Below are positions 51,695 to 60,396 of a stretch of 64,000 nucleotides of DNA, piece by piece (positions within the stretch are counted from its first letter, which is position 1; the number at the start of each line of letters is the position of its first letter). A program made the translations under genes and the position numbers. The stretch covers positions 248,001-312,000 of the forward strand of contig CAVORW010000004.1 of NCBI GenBank assembly GCA_963698715.1, given 5' to 3'. Origin of the DNA: CAWHJB01 sp963698715 (GTDB lineage: Bacteria; Chloroflexota; Anaerolineae; Anaerolineales; UBA4823). The notes beneath the pieces were generated by a model that made no database searches, had not been told where the DNA came from, and saw nothing but the letters and a program-made list of their open reading frames with translations.

Positions 51695-52603
51695 ATGGAT
51701 TTTGGTGAAGTCCTCTCAAAAGCATGGCAAATCATCTGGAAGCATAAGGTCCTGTGGATCTTTGGCATACTGGCTAGCTGTGGGGGCGGCAGTTCTGGCG
51801 CCAGCAATTCGGGCTGGCGAAACTCGGCTGAGCAGAATGGTTGGAACTACCAACCGATGATCAACAACATCCCTGAGTGGCAGATCGCTCTAATTGTTGG
51901 GATAATCCTGATCGTCATCCTTGTGCTTGTGGTACTGGCGGTCTTCTTGAGCACCGTTGGTCGGATTGGCATGATACGCGGGACCGTCCAGGCCGATCGT
52001 GGAGCCGATCGATTGAGCTTTGGCGAGCTGTTCAGTGGAAGCTTGACATACTTCTGGCGAGTTTTTGGTCTTAACCTGATCGTCGGTCTGGCGTTTGCCC
52101 TGGCTGTGATCATTGTGGTCGTCCCTCTGGCAATATCCATCATTGGTTGGATCTGCCTGATCCCTCTGATCTGCCTGTTGATCCCAATCGGCTGGTTCGT
52201 TAGCTTGCTTACTGAGCAAGCCAATATCGCCATCGTTTCGGAAAACCTGAGCATAACGGATGGCATCAAACGCGGTTATGAGGTTTTCCGGGCGAACATT
52301 GGCCCATTGATCGTTATGTCGCTGATCCTGGGGCTGGGAGTCAGCCTGGTGGGTGGCCTAATCATCGGTCTTCCAATTGCCCTCATCGTTGGTCCAGCGG
52401 TCATTGGTGTAATCAGCGGGAATGAAACGGCCTTGGGTGGCGGGCTTTTGGTGACGGGTCTGTGCCTCGTCGCTTACTTGCCGGTCTTGATCGTTGCCAA
52501 TGGCATACTTCAGAGCTACATCCGCTCAGCATGGGCGCTGACCTATCTGCGCCTGACAGGTAAACGGCCTGCAGTAGAGGTGATCGACCAACCAGCCGAT
52601 TAA
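51695..52603 (+). CDS. Multi-spanning membrane protein of unknown function
   Basis: 302 residues from ATG 51695, which follows AAAGGAG. The N-terminus (FGEVLSKAWQIIWKHKVLWIFGIL) is followed by a Gly/Ser/Asn-rich loop and then about six hydrophobic segments. The pattern of an amphipathic start ahead of long spans, with a motif like NLSITDGIKRGYEVFR, is shared by many uncharacterised glycerophosphodiesterase-membrane-domain-like proteins. It may be cotranscribed with guaA (35 bp), but there is no functional link I can see. Confidence 0.72.
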   Translation: MDFGEVLSKAWQIIWKHKVLWIFGILASCGGGSSGASNSGWRNSAEQNGWNYQPMINNIPEWQIALIVGIILIVILVLVVLAVFLSTVGRIGMIRGTVQADRGADRLSFGELFSGSLTYFWRVFGLNLIVGLAFALAVIIVVVPLAISIIGWICLIPLICLLIPIGWFVSLLTEQANIAIVSENLSITDGIKRGYEVFRANIGPLIVMSLILGLGVSLVGGLIIGLPIALIVGPAVIGVISGNETALGGGLLVTGLCLVAYLPVLIVANGILQSYIRSAWALTYLRLTGKRPAVEVIDQPAD

Positions 52604-52657
52604 TAGCACCGGCAGCTGACTTAACATGGTTTCTGGATAAAACCCCCCTTATTTCGA

Positions 52658-52694
52658 GCGATGCTCCTGTGCCTGGCAGGCACAGGAGCATCGC
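52658..52694. repeat. 17-bp-arm perfect hairpin
   Basis: GCGATGCTCCTGTGCCT and its exact complement around a 3-base loop. The right flank, read on the minus strand, contains GGTCTTTGGAAAATCCTGTG (52739-52720), a motif also found at 15958 and 60397. It could end transcription of the membrane protein gene 55 bp upstream, although no T-tract follows. Confidence 0.85.
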
Positions 52695-52766
52695 CGCACC
52701 CCCAAATCTGGACCTCATCACAGGATTTTCCAAAGACCCTGTCAGATTGCCCGATTAAACTTGTGC

Positions 52767-52772
52767 TAAAAT
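52767..52772 (+). promoter_or_regulatory. -10-like element upstream of the FHA gene
   Basis: TAAAAT ends seven bases before ATG 52780. A leaderless start is possible; CAGGGC in between is a poor ribosome binding site. Confidence 0.35.
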
Positions 52773-52779
52773 TCAGGGC

Positions 52780-54717
52780 ATGACAAAGCGCATCTGCGGC
52801 TTTTGTGTGCTGATCCTGATATTCTTATTGCTGCCGCTTCCAGCAAACGCGCAAAATGCCGCCAGTGCAAAACTAAGCTCTCCCATGCTTGAGGCTTTTC
52901 CTCGCATCACAGCATATCTGAGCGTTCGCAACAGCCAGGGACAATTCGTGCGGGGCCTGCAGGCGTCTGATTTGCGCGTCATCGAAGACGAACGCGCCCT
53001 CTACCCGACCGAACTCGATGAATTACGATCTGGCGCACAGCTGGTCCTGGCTATCAGCCCAGGGCAGACATTTACTGTTCGGAACAGCCAGGGAACCTCA
53101 CGATTTAATGCGATCATAAATCATCTGGATGCCTGGGCAGATACCCGAATGGGATCAACGATTGACGATCTGAGCGTCATCACCCCGGGCGGCGTGGAAA
53201 GCAGCCACATAGATAATCCAGCCCGCTGGTTGGCGGCCCTACAAGCAAGCGGGGTTGAAACGGAAAATGCAACCCCAGACCTGAGTGTATTATCGCGGGC
53301 AGTTGAAGTGGCAGGCGACCCGGCTGCCCGGCCTGGTATGGGGCGGGCGGTCTTGTTGGTGTGCGCACCGTTTGAGGGCGAATTGGAAGTACCGATCCAG
53401 AATATCGCTACACTGGCCAGCCAGATGGATACCCGGATCTTTATCTGGCTTATAGCCCCTCCGGCGGCGCCAGTTAACGCGGCTACCCAACAGCTGCTCT
53501 CTCTGGCCGATTTAACAGGCGGGCAGTCCTTTACTTTTAGCGGCGAAGAAAGCTTACCGGATCTCGAGACTTATCTTGAGCCCTTACGGTCGATTTACCA
53601 ACTGACATACACCAGTAAGATGAAATCTGGCGCTTCGCACCAGGTTCAAATTGAGATTGATACTTCTGAAGGAACAATCGGCAGCAATATCCAACTGTTT
53701 AATTTGGATATCCAACCACCGAACCCCATGTTTGTCTCTCCTCCACTGGAAATCAAACGTGTACCTGCTCCCGAGCCTGTCAGCAGTGGTGTGGAAGAAA
53801 CCGCAGCAAATTATATGCCGGACAGTCAATCCTTACAGATACTTGTCGATTTTCCAGACGGGCTTACGCGCCCTATTGAGCGCACATCCCTGTACGTAAA
53901 TGGGGAGTTGGTTGCCGAGAATACCCAACCGCCATTCGACCAGTTCACCTGGGAGTTCACCGATTTACCTCCCAGTGGTTCTCACAGCCTGCGGGTAGAG
54001 GCGCAGGATTCTTTAGGATTGACAGGGAACAGTATAGAGACGATTATCCAGGTCAATTCCCAGCGCCCGACCATAAATATATGGTCCCTCCTCACTCGCA
54101 ACGCACCGACCATCACGGTTCTGATTGTGCTGATGGCCGGTGCAGTACTGCTGCTGGTGCTGATTCTGGGAGGCCGGATAACACCTGGCGCCCTGCGTAT
54201 CCGGCAGCGCATTCGCCGGTATTCGGATCCGGTGACCCAACCAGTAATTGCAAATAAGGATGCTGAGCCTAAGCGTCTGCCTGGATGGGCAAATCGCCTG
54301 CAATGGCCTACTCGACGAGTTAAACCTCAGGTATTTGCCTACCTGCAGCTCATATCGGATGATTCGGAGACAACCAAAACCAAACCAATTCCAATTAGCA
54401 CCGATGAGATTACAATCGGTAAAGACCCTATCCTGGCTACCCTGGTGTTAGATGATCTGTCAGTTGAAGGGTTGCATGCTCGCCTCATGCGTCAAGATGA
54501 TCACAATTTTTGGCTGGTAGATGAAGGCTCCGTTGCGGGAACCTGGATCAACTACACGCCCATTTCTCCCGAAGGCGCAGCGCTTCAACATGGCGATTTA
54601 ATTCACTTTGGCCGGGTCGGCTTTCGGTACACCTTGCGCAAACCGACACAAATTCGCAAGCCGGTTATCATCATCTCTGAAGACCTGAGCCAACCCCAGG
54701 AGAAAAAGAAATCTTGA
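52780..54717 (+). CDS. Membrane protein with extracytoplasmic VWA-like part and cytoplasmic FHA domain
   Basis: 645 residues. A signal peptide (LILIFLLLPLPANA) is followed by a VWA/adhesion-like region (residues about 30-280: AYLSVRNSQGQFVRGLQASDLRVIEDE in parts, QLVLAISPGQ, LLVCAPFEGE). Residues about 350-430 form an Ig-like segment (LYVNGELVAENTQPPFDQFTWEFT split). One span (TVLIVLMAGAVLLLVLILGG) crosses the membrane at about 445-465, and the C-terminus is an FHA domain (EITIGKDPILATLVLDDLSVEGLHARL split) that would bind phosphothreonine peptides. It overlaps the PP2C gene by four bases. Together they look like a Ser/Thr phosphorylation read-out module, but no kinase gene is in the window. 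Confidence 0.85.
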   Translation: MTKRICGFCVLILIFLLLPLPANAQNAASAKLSSPMLEAFPRITAYLSVRNSQGQFVRGLQASDLRVIEDERALYPTELDELRSGAQLVLAISPGQTFTVRNSQGTSRFNAIINHLDAWADTRMGSTIDDLSVITPGGVESSHIDNPARWLAALQASGVETENATPDLSVLSRAVEVAGDPAARPGMGRAVLLVCAPFEGELEVPIQNIATLASQMDTRIFIWLIAPPAAPVNAATQQLLSLADLTGGQSFTFSGEESLPDLETYLEPLRSIYQLTYTSKMKSGASHQVQIEIDTSEGTIGSNIQLFNLDIQPPNPMFVSPPLEIKRVPAPEPVSSGVEETAANYMPDSQSLQILVDFPDGLTRPIERTSLYVNGELVAENTQPPFDQFTWEFTDLPPSGSHSLRVEAQDSLGLTGNSIETIIQVNSQRPTINIWSLLTRNAPTITVLIVLMAGAVLLLVLILGGRITPGALRIRQRIRRYSDPVTQPVIANKDAEPKRLPGWANRLQWPTRRVKPQVFAYLQLISDDSETTKTKPIPISTDEITIGKDPILATLVLDDLSVEGLHARLMRQDDHNFWLVDEGSVAGTWINYTPISPEGAALQHGDLIHFGRVGFRYTLRKPTQIRKPVIIISEDLSQPQEKKKS

Positions 54718-55880
54718 AACCGGTCGAACGCGCCCACCTGCATATCAATGCTGACAGCCATCCCGGCATGAGTGGTAAGAACAACGAGGATCGCTACGCG
54801 ATCTCCGCATTCGAAATAGACGGGAATCCACCGATAAAAAGCGTATTGGCAATTGTCTCAGATGGTATTGGCGGTCACCGAGCCGGAGAAGTAGCTGCGG
54901 AGATCGCAGTTGAAACCATCAGCCAGGTCGTCGCTGCGAGCGATGGGGAGCAGCCCAACCAAACCCTGGATGAATCAATTGGGTTAGCCAGCGAGAAGAT
55001 CTTCCGCCAGGCCGAGCAGCAAAACGACCAGAAGGGGATGGGGGCAACCTGTGCCTGCTGCTGGATAATCGGCAACAGATTATACACAGCCAGCGTGGGG
55101 GATTCACGCATATATTTGCTGCGCAATGGGGGCATTCGCCAGATATCAACCGACCATACCTGGATTCAAGAGGCCCTGGATCACGGCGCCCTGACGCCTG
55201 AGCAGGCACGCGGTCACCCAAATGCCCACGTTATTCGCCGCTATCTTGGGTCTCGCCAGCCAGTCGAACCCGACCACCGCCTGAGGTTAACTCCACAAGA
55301 ACCTGACAACCAGGCAATAGCTAACCAGGGATTTCAGCTTTTGCCCGGCGATTTACTGCTGATGTGCAGCGATGGTTTGAGCGACCTGGTTGGGGCAGAT
55401 GAAATTCTGAGTGTATTAAAAACCAACAGCCAGGATCAGGCGATCCGGGTATTAATTGACCTGGCCAATCAACGCGGCGGGCACGATAATATCACGATTG
55501 TGTCAATGCAAGTACCCGAAACTGTACACCAGGTAAAAACGTTCCCCATTTCAGGCCGGCGAAACCTGCTCCGACCAGCCTGCCTGGGTTTCGGGGCGCT
55601 CATCGTTCTTGGTATCACAGGTCTCGTCGGGTTGTTTGTGTTCCTGAATTTGCCCTCAGCCGACATCGATAACTCATCCTCCCCAACAGTTGCGCAGGTG
55701 TTCCAAACCACCATTCCCCAGCCGGTTATCGTCCCAACGGATACCATCCGAGAAACGGCCACAGAAATTCTCCAGCCAACCGGCACCCGCAGCCCAGTCG
55801 ATAGCGAAACGGCGCTGCCTTCACCTACCGATCTGGTGGCCACGCTGACACCCTGGCCTACCAATACGATCAGCCCTTAA
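54714..55880 (+). CDS. PP2C-family Ser/Thr protein phosphatase with C-terminal membrane anchor
   Basis: 388 residues from TTG 54714, which overlaps the FHA gene stop; CAGGAG lies about ten bases upstream. Catalytic metal ligands are present: HPGMSGKNNEDRYAI (Asp26), IVSDGIGGHRAGE (Asp50), VGDSRIYLL, CSDGLSDLV and GGHDNITIV. A membrane span near residue 290-310 leads to an outside tail rich in Thr, Ser and Pro. It removes phosphate from Ser/Thr residues on cytoplasmic targets, perhaps those read by the FHA domain of its neighbour. Confidence 0.94.
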   Translation: MKPVERAHLHINADSHPGMSGKNNEDRYAISAFEIDGNPPIKSVLAIVSDGIGGHRAGEVAAEIAVETISQVVAASDGEQPNQTLDESIGLASEKIFRQAEQQNDQKGMGATCACCWIIGNRLYTASVGDSRIYLLRNGGIRQISTDHTWIQEALDHGALTPEQARGHPNAHVIRRYLGSRQPVEPDHRLRLTPQEPDNQAIANQGFQLLPGDLLLMCSDGLSDLVGADEILSVLKTNSQDQAIRVLIDLANQRGGHDNITIVSMQVPETVHQVKTFPISGRRNLLRPACLGFGALIVLGITGLVGLFVFLNLPSADIDNSSSPTVAQVFQTTIPQPVIVPTDTIRETATEILQPTGTRSPVDSETALPSPTDLVATLTPWPTNTISP

Positions 55881-55900
55881 CCCTAAATAAAAATTATATT

Positions 55901-55943
55901 AAAAGTGTGAGCGAGACCTTATAGTCTAACTCACACTTTTTGC
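55901..55943 (+). terminator. Terminator of the FHA-PP2C operon
   Basis: AAAAGTGTGA (55901-55910) pairs with TCACACTTTT (55931-55940) followed by further T; a partial AGAC/GTCT extends the stem. It lies 20 bp after the PP2C stop. Confidence 0.65.
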
Positions 55944-55967
55944 ACCTGACCTGATAACATCAGTCTA

Positions 55968-56059
55968 AGTGGTTTTCTCGCTAAGTTCTTTGCATACAAA
56001 AGAAGGATGTGATGTGTTCGGTCTCTTCTTATCTTAAGTGACTTGCCGAGAAAACCACT
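55968..56059. repeat. Inverted repeat with long structured loop
   Basis: AGTGGTTTTCTCG (55968-55980) and CGAGAAAACCACT (56047-56059) are perfect complements 66 bases apart. The loop itself has an AAGAA/TTCTT stem. It lies just past the stop of the minus-strand propeller gene and may end its transcript. Confidence 0.65.
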
Positions 56060-56072
56060 AAGGCATGAATAA

Positions 56073-57716
56073 TCAGGGTAAGTTGGCGTAATAAACTCGA
56101 TCGTTAATTGCCAGGTATATCGTTCGATCCAGTGGATTGACTGTGAATGCTGTGGCAGGCAGCTGACTAAGATTGGACTTCGGGAAGTACATCCGCTGAA
56201 AGGCCAGGTTTCGCAAGCTGAAGTGCAGAATAGCCTGGTTCTTAGGATCAAAGACATACAATGATGGGTCTGGAGGTTGGGTTGTAATGACCTGAGTATA
56301 GGGGTTTGGCCATTCAAATGGTTCTCCCACTGGGGCGACTCGAAAATCCATGTATGGCACTGGGTCGCTGCAGCGGGTGGGCGAGACGCTCAGGCCGCTA
56401 TACGTGCATATCGTCATATGGCCATCTGCATGGAGCAGATACAGGTCATCCTTTTCGACAGCCAGATCGATCACGTCTTGCATGGGCGGTACCTGATCGC
56501 CAAAGAAGAAAACTGGCTGCTCTTCAAATGCGCTGCCAAAATAAATCCAGACCGCTGAGGCCAGAGGATCTAACACATAGACGTTACCTAATCCCTCGGT
56601 CAAACCTGCCAGCTCGCCGCTATTCAACCTATCCGGTAGGGCCAGGACGTAGGCTTCAGGAGTCTGGTTCAGAAAGCAGTTCAGCATACCGCCATTCGCA
56701 TCCATCCCCAGCACGACAGACTGCGGAGCGCTGTAAGGTGACGGTGCAATATCGATCAACGGGCCGATTTGATAGATCAGGGATTGGTCTGGGCCGCACT
56801 GGAATGAACGATCAACTTCGTATCCGCTGCTAGTGACCAACCCACGGAGCACATTGCCCGAGTTGGCGTCAAGCATATAAAGGTCACCATCCACAATTAA
56901 CAATCGGGTTATCCTGACGGTTTCAGGCAAGCCGCCAATAATGGCTGGTTGGTAGTCTGGACGCCGGATATTATCCATTTCGTCCAACGCCTGCTGAGCG
57001 TATTCCCGTAATTGGCGCGTCTCACTAGTCGTGCCGTATTCCTCAGCCTGGCTGAGGAGCTCAAGTGTACGCGACCAGCCGCTGCGCAGGGCGGCAGGAT
57101 CAGCCTGGCCCTGGGTCAGGGTAGCCTGTTCAAGCGCCAGGGCATATAAATCCTGAAACTGGGTCGCCTGGCCCAGCTGAGCAAACACAATGCTCGCGAC
57201 AGTTACAACCAGAACAGGAACGGTAATTGCGATGAAAGCCATGACTGGCGAAGGCAGATTGAAAGCGGCTTCGCTGGGCAGCACTTTGATAAGCACTCCT
57301 CGCAAACCGCGGCCAAACAAATTTAAAATCCCAGCCAAAACACTACCTGCTGCTGCCAGCAGATTGGGCCGGGCTTTCTCCCCCACATCAGCGGCTTTTG
57401 GAGGGGTGGGCGGGGCGACTGCCGGGCCAGATACAACCGTTGGTAGTGCGATCGCCGTGATCGATGGTTGGCTCCCCACCGGTTCTTCAGCGCTGCTAAA
57501 TTCTTCTGCCTTTCCTTCCTCATCCAAGGGAGGGGCTTCAGCCGGCTGGCTGGCTGGAGCGAACGGGCGTGCCGGGCTCGCAGCGTCTATTTCCGCTGCT
57601 GCCGCTGCTTCAACTGCCCGCGCAGGGTCGGATTCCTGGGCTGGCTCTGGTTGGATCGCTTCGCTCCCTGGAATTTCTGGCGGAGCGGGGGAGAGAGTAT
57701 CCGCTGCTGCAAGCAT
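56073..57716 (-). CDS. Membrane protein with extracytoplasmic beta-propeller-like domain (3' half of a probably frameshifted gene)
   Basis: 547 residues from the ATG at 57716, but the frame stays open upstream to at least 57795 with plausible sequence (SLIYKEPNPASIKSWGSM), so this is probably the continuation of the next entry. It begins with an Ala/Pro/Glu-rich linker, has one membrane span (about 155-185, PVMAFIAITVPVLVVTVASIVF, split), a helical stretch (AALRSGWSRTLELLSQAEEYG) and then repeats with DGDLYMLDANSGNVL, LGNVYVLDPLASAVW, KDDLYLLHADGHM and PSLYVFDPKNQAILH, typical of beta-propeller blades. The propeller is outside the membrane. Ligand unknown. Confidence 0.75.
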   Translation of the reverse strand: MLAAADTLSPAPPEIPGSEAIQPEPAQESDPARAVEAAAAAEIDAASPARPFAPASQPAEAPPLDEEGKAEEFSSAEEPVGSQPSITAIALPTVVSGPAVAPPTPPKAADVGEKARPNLLAAAGSVLAGILNLFGRGLRGVLIKVLPSEAAFNLPSPVMAFIAITVPVLVVTVASIVFAQLGQATQFQDLYALALEQATLTQGQADPAALRSGWSRTLELLSQAEEYGTTSETRQLREYAQQALDEMDNIRRPDYQPAIIGGLPETVRITRLLIVDGDLYMLDANSGNVLRGLVTSSGYEVDRSFQCGPDQSLIYQIGPLIDIAPSPYSAPQSVVLGMDANGGMLNCFLNQTPEAYVLALPDRLNSGELAGLTEGLGNVYVLDPLASAVWIYFGSAFEEQPVFFFGDQVPPMQDVIDLAVEKDDLYLLHADGHMTICTYSGLSVSPTRCSDPVPYMDFRVAPVGEPFEWPNPYTQVITTQPPDPSLYVFDPKNQAILHFSLRNLAFQRMYFPKSNLSQLPATAFTVNPLDRTIYLAINDRVYYANLP

Positions 57717-58491
57717 ACTCCCCCAGCTCTTGATCGAGGCTGGGTTGGGTTCCTTGTAGATCAGGCTTTTCGACCGGAGTTGAGGCAGGCACAGGTTTGG
57801 TCTGCAGCAATTGAGTCTGGCCCTTGCCCGGCTTGACTTGGATCAGGACTGCGTTTAAGTCCGAGCTAGCCCTGCCCATCAACCGCCTCCGAAGGCTTTC
57901 GGGCCCTTGTCCATGCAACCCAACCAGGGTGTTTTTGGTCCAGGTGGGATCTGGCTGCGAAGCCAGCAGCAGGGTATTGTTGGGCTCAAGACTGGCCTGA
58001 AAGTATTTCAGGGAGGTTGTGCGGCTCAAACCCAAGCCGCGGCCGGCTGTATCAGGATCATAAAAGTGCTCCGTCCTGTCGGCAGCCAGCAAGAAGGCAT
58101 GCGCTGGACCAGATTGGGCCAGATAGAGCTGCCGTCCGCGCACCACGACCTGGGTCAACAGCCCGATTGCCTGCCTGCCAGAGCTGGCGTTTCGCAAATT
58201 TCGATCCAGAAGAAATTTATTCAAGGCTTCAGCCAGGGAGCGCATTGCCGATGTGACCGAGCCGGAAGTCTGGTAGTAGGCCTGGCCAAGTTTTGCCAGC
58301 AGCTGTTCTTGATGCGCGGGTGACAGGGGCGCATTCCCGGCCTGCGCCAGGAAAAGAATAAGCTGGTCAGCTTTGCGGCTGCGGGCTGGACGGCGAGGCG
58401 GCACAGCAATGTACAATCCGGCCAGGTCAGCCTGGTCGTGTCCGGCCAAGCGAGATAGTGTAAGAAGGTTTAGATCCAGGTTATCTGACAT
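57610..58491 (-). CDS. PP2C-fold pseudophosphatase (5' half of a probably frameshifted gene)
   Basis: 293 residues from ATG 58491 (a TTG at 58515 is an alternative). The fold follows PP2C: LLTQVVVRGRQLYLAQSGPAHAFLL aligns with the GDSRIYLL region, NNTLLLASQPDPTW with the CSDGLSD region, and ASSDLNAVLIQV with GGHDNITIV. All metal-binding aspartates of these motifs are replaced, so it should be inactive. The last 50 residues of this frame are low in quality, while the other frame reads well; skipping one A of the AAAA at 57767-57770 would fuse it to the propeller protein. The fused product would be about 805 residues with the pseudophosphatase inside the cell. Confidence 0.7.
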   Translation of the reverse strand: MSDNLDLNLLTLSRLAGHDQADLAGLYIAVPPRRPARSRKADQLILFLAQAGNAPLSPAHQEQLLAKLGQAYYQTSGSVTSAMRSLAEALNKFLLDRNLRNASSGRQAIGLLTQVVVRGRQLYLAQSGPAHAFLLAADRTEHFYDPDTAGRGLGLSRTTSLKYFQASLEPNNTLLLASQPDPTWTKNTLVGLHGQGPESLRRRLMGRASSDLNAVLIQVKPGKGQTQLLQTKPVPASTPVEKPDLQGTQPSLDQELGEYACSSGYSLPRSARNSRERSDPTRASPGIRPCAGS

Positions 58492-58707
58492 GTGAGTTTT
58501 ATTCGGTCGTTCCAAAATGTCCGGCAGGTTATTGCCTGATTTTATCGTAATTACTCAGCCCATTATACTGGTAAAATGCGAGTTGGCAGGCCCACTGGCT
58601 AGATGGTGGGCACCATAAGTTTTGTAATTTATTTCGTTTTTAAGGTCGTTCACCTTGGGGTATTGTCGTAAAAATGACAGACTCCATCCACAACATTTAA
58701 GTGCTCG

Positions 58708-59000
58708 CATCAGGTGAGGGTATATCGGCTTGCAGATGAATGGAACACCTTGCTGGATTCCAGTGCAAGTCATGTGCCATTTCTGCGGCACGAATTTATC
58801 TGCACCTGGTGGCAAACCCTGGATGGTGGTGAATAGCCGGAGGGGGATTGTGAGTGCTGTTTGGATCTACTGGACTTAGCAAATGAGAATGGCTACAATG
58901 CCTTAGACTGCCTGGGCGGGGAAGTGGCTAACAAATCCAGGTTTAAAGGCTGCCGATCGACATGCCGTCCGGGTGATGATCCCCTGGCAGTAAACCACAC
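58708..59000 (+). pseudogene. Remnant of a CelD/BcsL-type GNAT acetyltransferase
   Basis: Read in frame from 58708: HQVRVYRLADEWNTLLDSSA, SHVPFLRHEFICTWWQTLDG, GE, then a TAG at 58834 where the family has Trp (a one-base change from TGG), and PEGD after it. The pattern matches the N-terminus of BcsL/FemAB-like acetyltransferases. A later stretch in the same frame (LDLLDLANENGYNALDCLGG) may be more of the same gene. No start codon or full-length frame remains. The rest of 58492-59022 holds nothing I can identify. Confidence 0.45.
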
Positions 59001-59022
59001 CATCCTTTTTCCGCCTCCATTT

Positions 59023-60144
59023 TCAGCGCATGATCAACCTGGGTATACCCATACTGTTCAGGCGGACCGTTTCTGGCTGATCCGTCCAGATGCCGGGGAT
59101 GGGCGTCTGGCAATTCGGACAGGCGCCTTGAGCCGTAATCTTGTAATCTTGAATGATGTAGCTGTAGCGTTCGATCAAGCGAGTATTACATTTCGGGCAA
59201 AAGGTATGCTCGTATTCGTTCACGCGGCCTGGGATATTGCCCGCATACACATAATTTAGCCCGGCTTCTTGCCCAATTTCCGCCGCCCGCAGCAATGTTT
59301 TCACCGAGGTAGGGGAAGGTTCCTGCATCCTATAATCTGGATGAAAGGCGGTTACATGCCAGGGGATATTTGGTGAGACCGATGAAATATAACGAGCCGC
59401 ATCCATTAATTCATCCGTGCTGTCATTAAACCCGGGCACAACCAGGGTAACCACCTCTACCCATAATCCCAACTCATGCGCCATACGAATACTGTTCAGC
59501 ACAGGCTCAAGCACTCCACCCAACTGGCGATACTGTTTATCTTGCATGGTTTTCAAATCGATCTTGTAGCCGACCAGGTATGGGCGTAGATACTCCAATA
59601 CTTCAGGGGTGGCATTGCCATTGGAGATAAATACACATTTGAGTCCGGCTTCCTTGGCCTTCTGAAAGATACCAACTGCCCACTCCGAGGTAATCAAGGG
59701 CTCATTGTAAGACGAAGCGATCACACCAGCGCCAGCCCGTCTGGCATAAGCCACCATTTGGTCCGGGGAAACCTGCCGCACCAGCGAAGCTGCCACATCC
59801 GAAGCGGGATCGCGCATGGCCTGGGAAGTCAGGCTGTTCTGACAATATGCACAGTGAAAATCACACCCCAGCATCCCAAATGTCAGGGCATCTGTTCCGG
59901 GAAGAATATGAAAGAACGGTTTCTTCTCAATCGGGTCGGCCTGCATGGCTGCCACATATCCCCAGGGGACTCGCAGCTTTCCAGCCTGGTTGTATCGGAC
60001 CTGGCAAATTCCTCGCCGTCCTGCCCTGATCAGGCAGCGATGCCCACAGGCATAACAACGAACTGCTTCATCCGGCAGTTGTTCATAAAGTTCCCCCTCC
60101 GCAGTCATCTTATCCAAAAACTGGCCTAAATTGGTTTGATTCAT
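59023..60144 (-). CDS. amrS: AmmeMemoRadiSam-system radical SAM enzyme
   Basis: 373 residues. AGGAG lies nine bases before the ATG. An N-terminal cysteine cluster (RCYACGHRCLIRAGRRGIC) and the radical SAM motif Cys94-x3-Cys98-x2-Cys101 (GCDFHCAYCQN) are followed by GGVLEPVLNSIRMAHELGLWVEVVTLVVPG (split) and the C-terminal zinc ribbon (CPKC...CPNC). It belongs to a conserved trio with MEMO1- and AMMECR1-type proteins, whose genes are not here. The exact reaction is not established. Confidence 0.93.
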   Translation of the reverse strand: MNQTNLGQFLDKMTAEGELYEQLPDEAVRCYACGHRCLIRAGRRGICQVRYNQAGKLRVPWGYVAAMQADPIEKKPFFHILPGTDALTFGMLGCDFHCAYCQNSLTSQAMRDPASDVAASLVRQVSPDQMVAYARRAGAGVIASSYNEPLITSEWAVGIFQKAKEAGLKCVFISNGNATPEVLEYLRPYLVGYKIDLKTMQDKQYRQLGGVLEPVLNSIRMAHELGLWVEVVTLVVPGFNDSTDELMDAARYISSVSPNIPWHVTAFHPDYRMQEPSPTSVKTLLRAAEIGQEAGLNYVYAGNIPGRVNEYEHTFCPKCNTRLIERYSYIIQDYKITAQGACPNCQTPIPGIWTDQPETVRLNSMGIPRLIMR

Positions 60145-60396
60145 GCCTAACTCTCCTGGATCATCGCCCAGGAACCTGGATGTTGTTCCTGTATTTATAC
60201 CGGCAATTGCTGATCCAGCTTATAAAGGGTCGCCGTTACTCGCCACAGAAAATTCTATCGTCCGAATGATTCAAATGTACTGTGAGTTCGGGATAACTCG
60301 AATTCAAACCCAGAAAGTTCCGTTAGGGCAGATAAGGGGATGGATATCCCGTCTAGTTGTTAATATAGCACAAAAAAGATCGATAAGATTTGGGGG

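Noticed and set aside
58555..58815. 86-codon minus-strand frame downstream of amrS
   Set aside because: No recognisable motif and it opposes the more convincing acetyltransferase remnant on the other strand.
58736..58879. 47-codon plus-strand frame with a CHFCG knuckle that looked like a zinc ribbon
   Set aside because: Only one cysteine pair, and another frame of the same DNA matches an acetyltransferase remnant far better.
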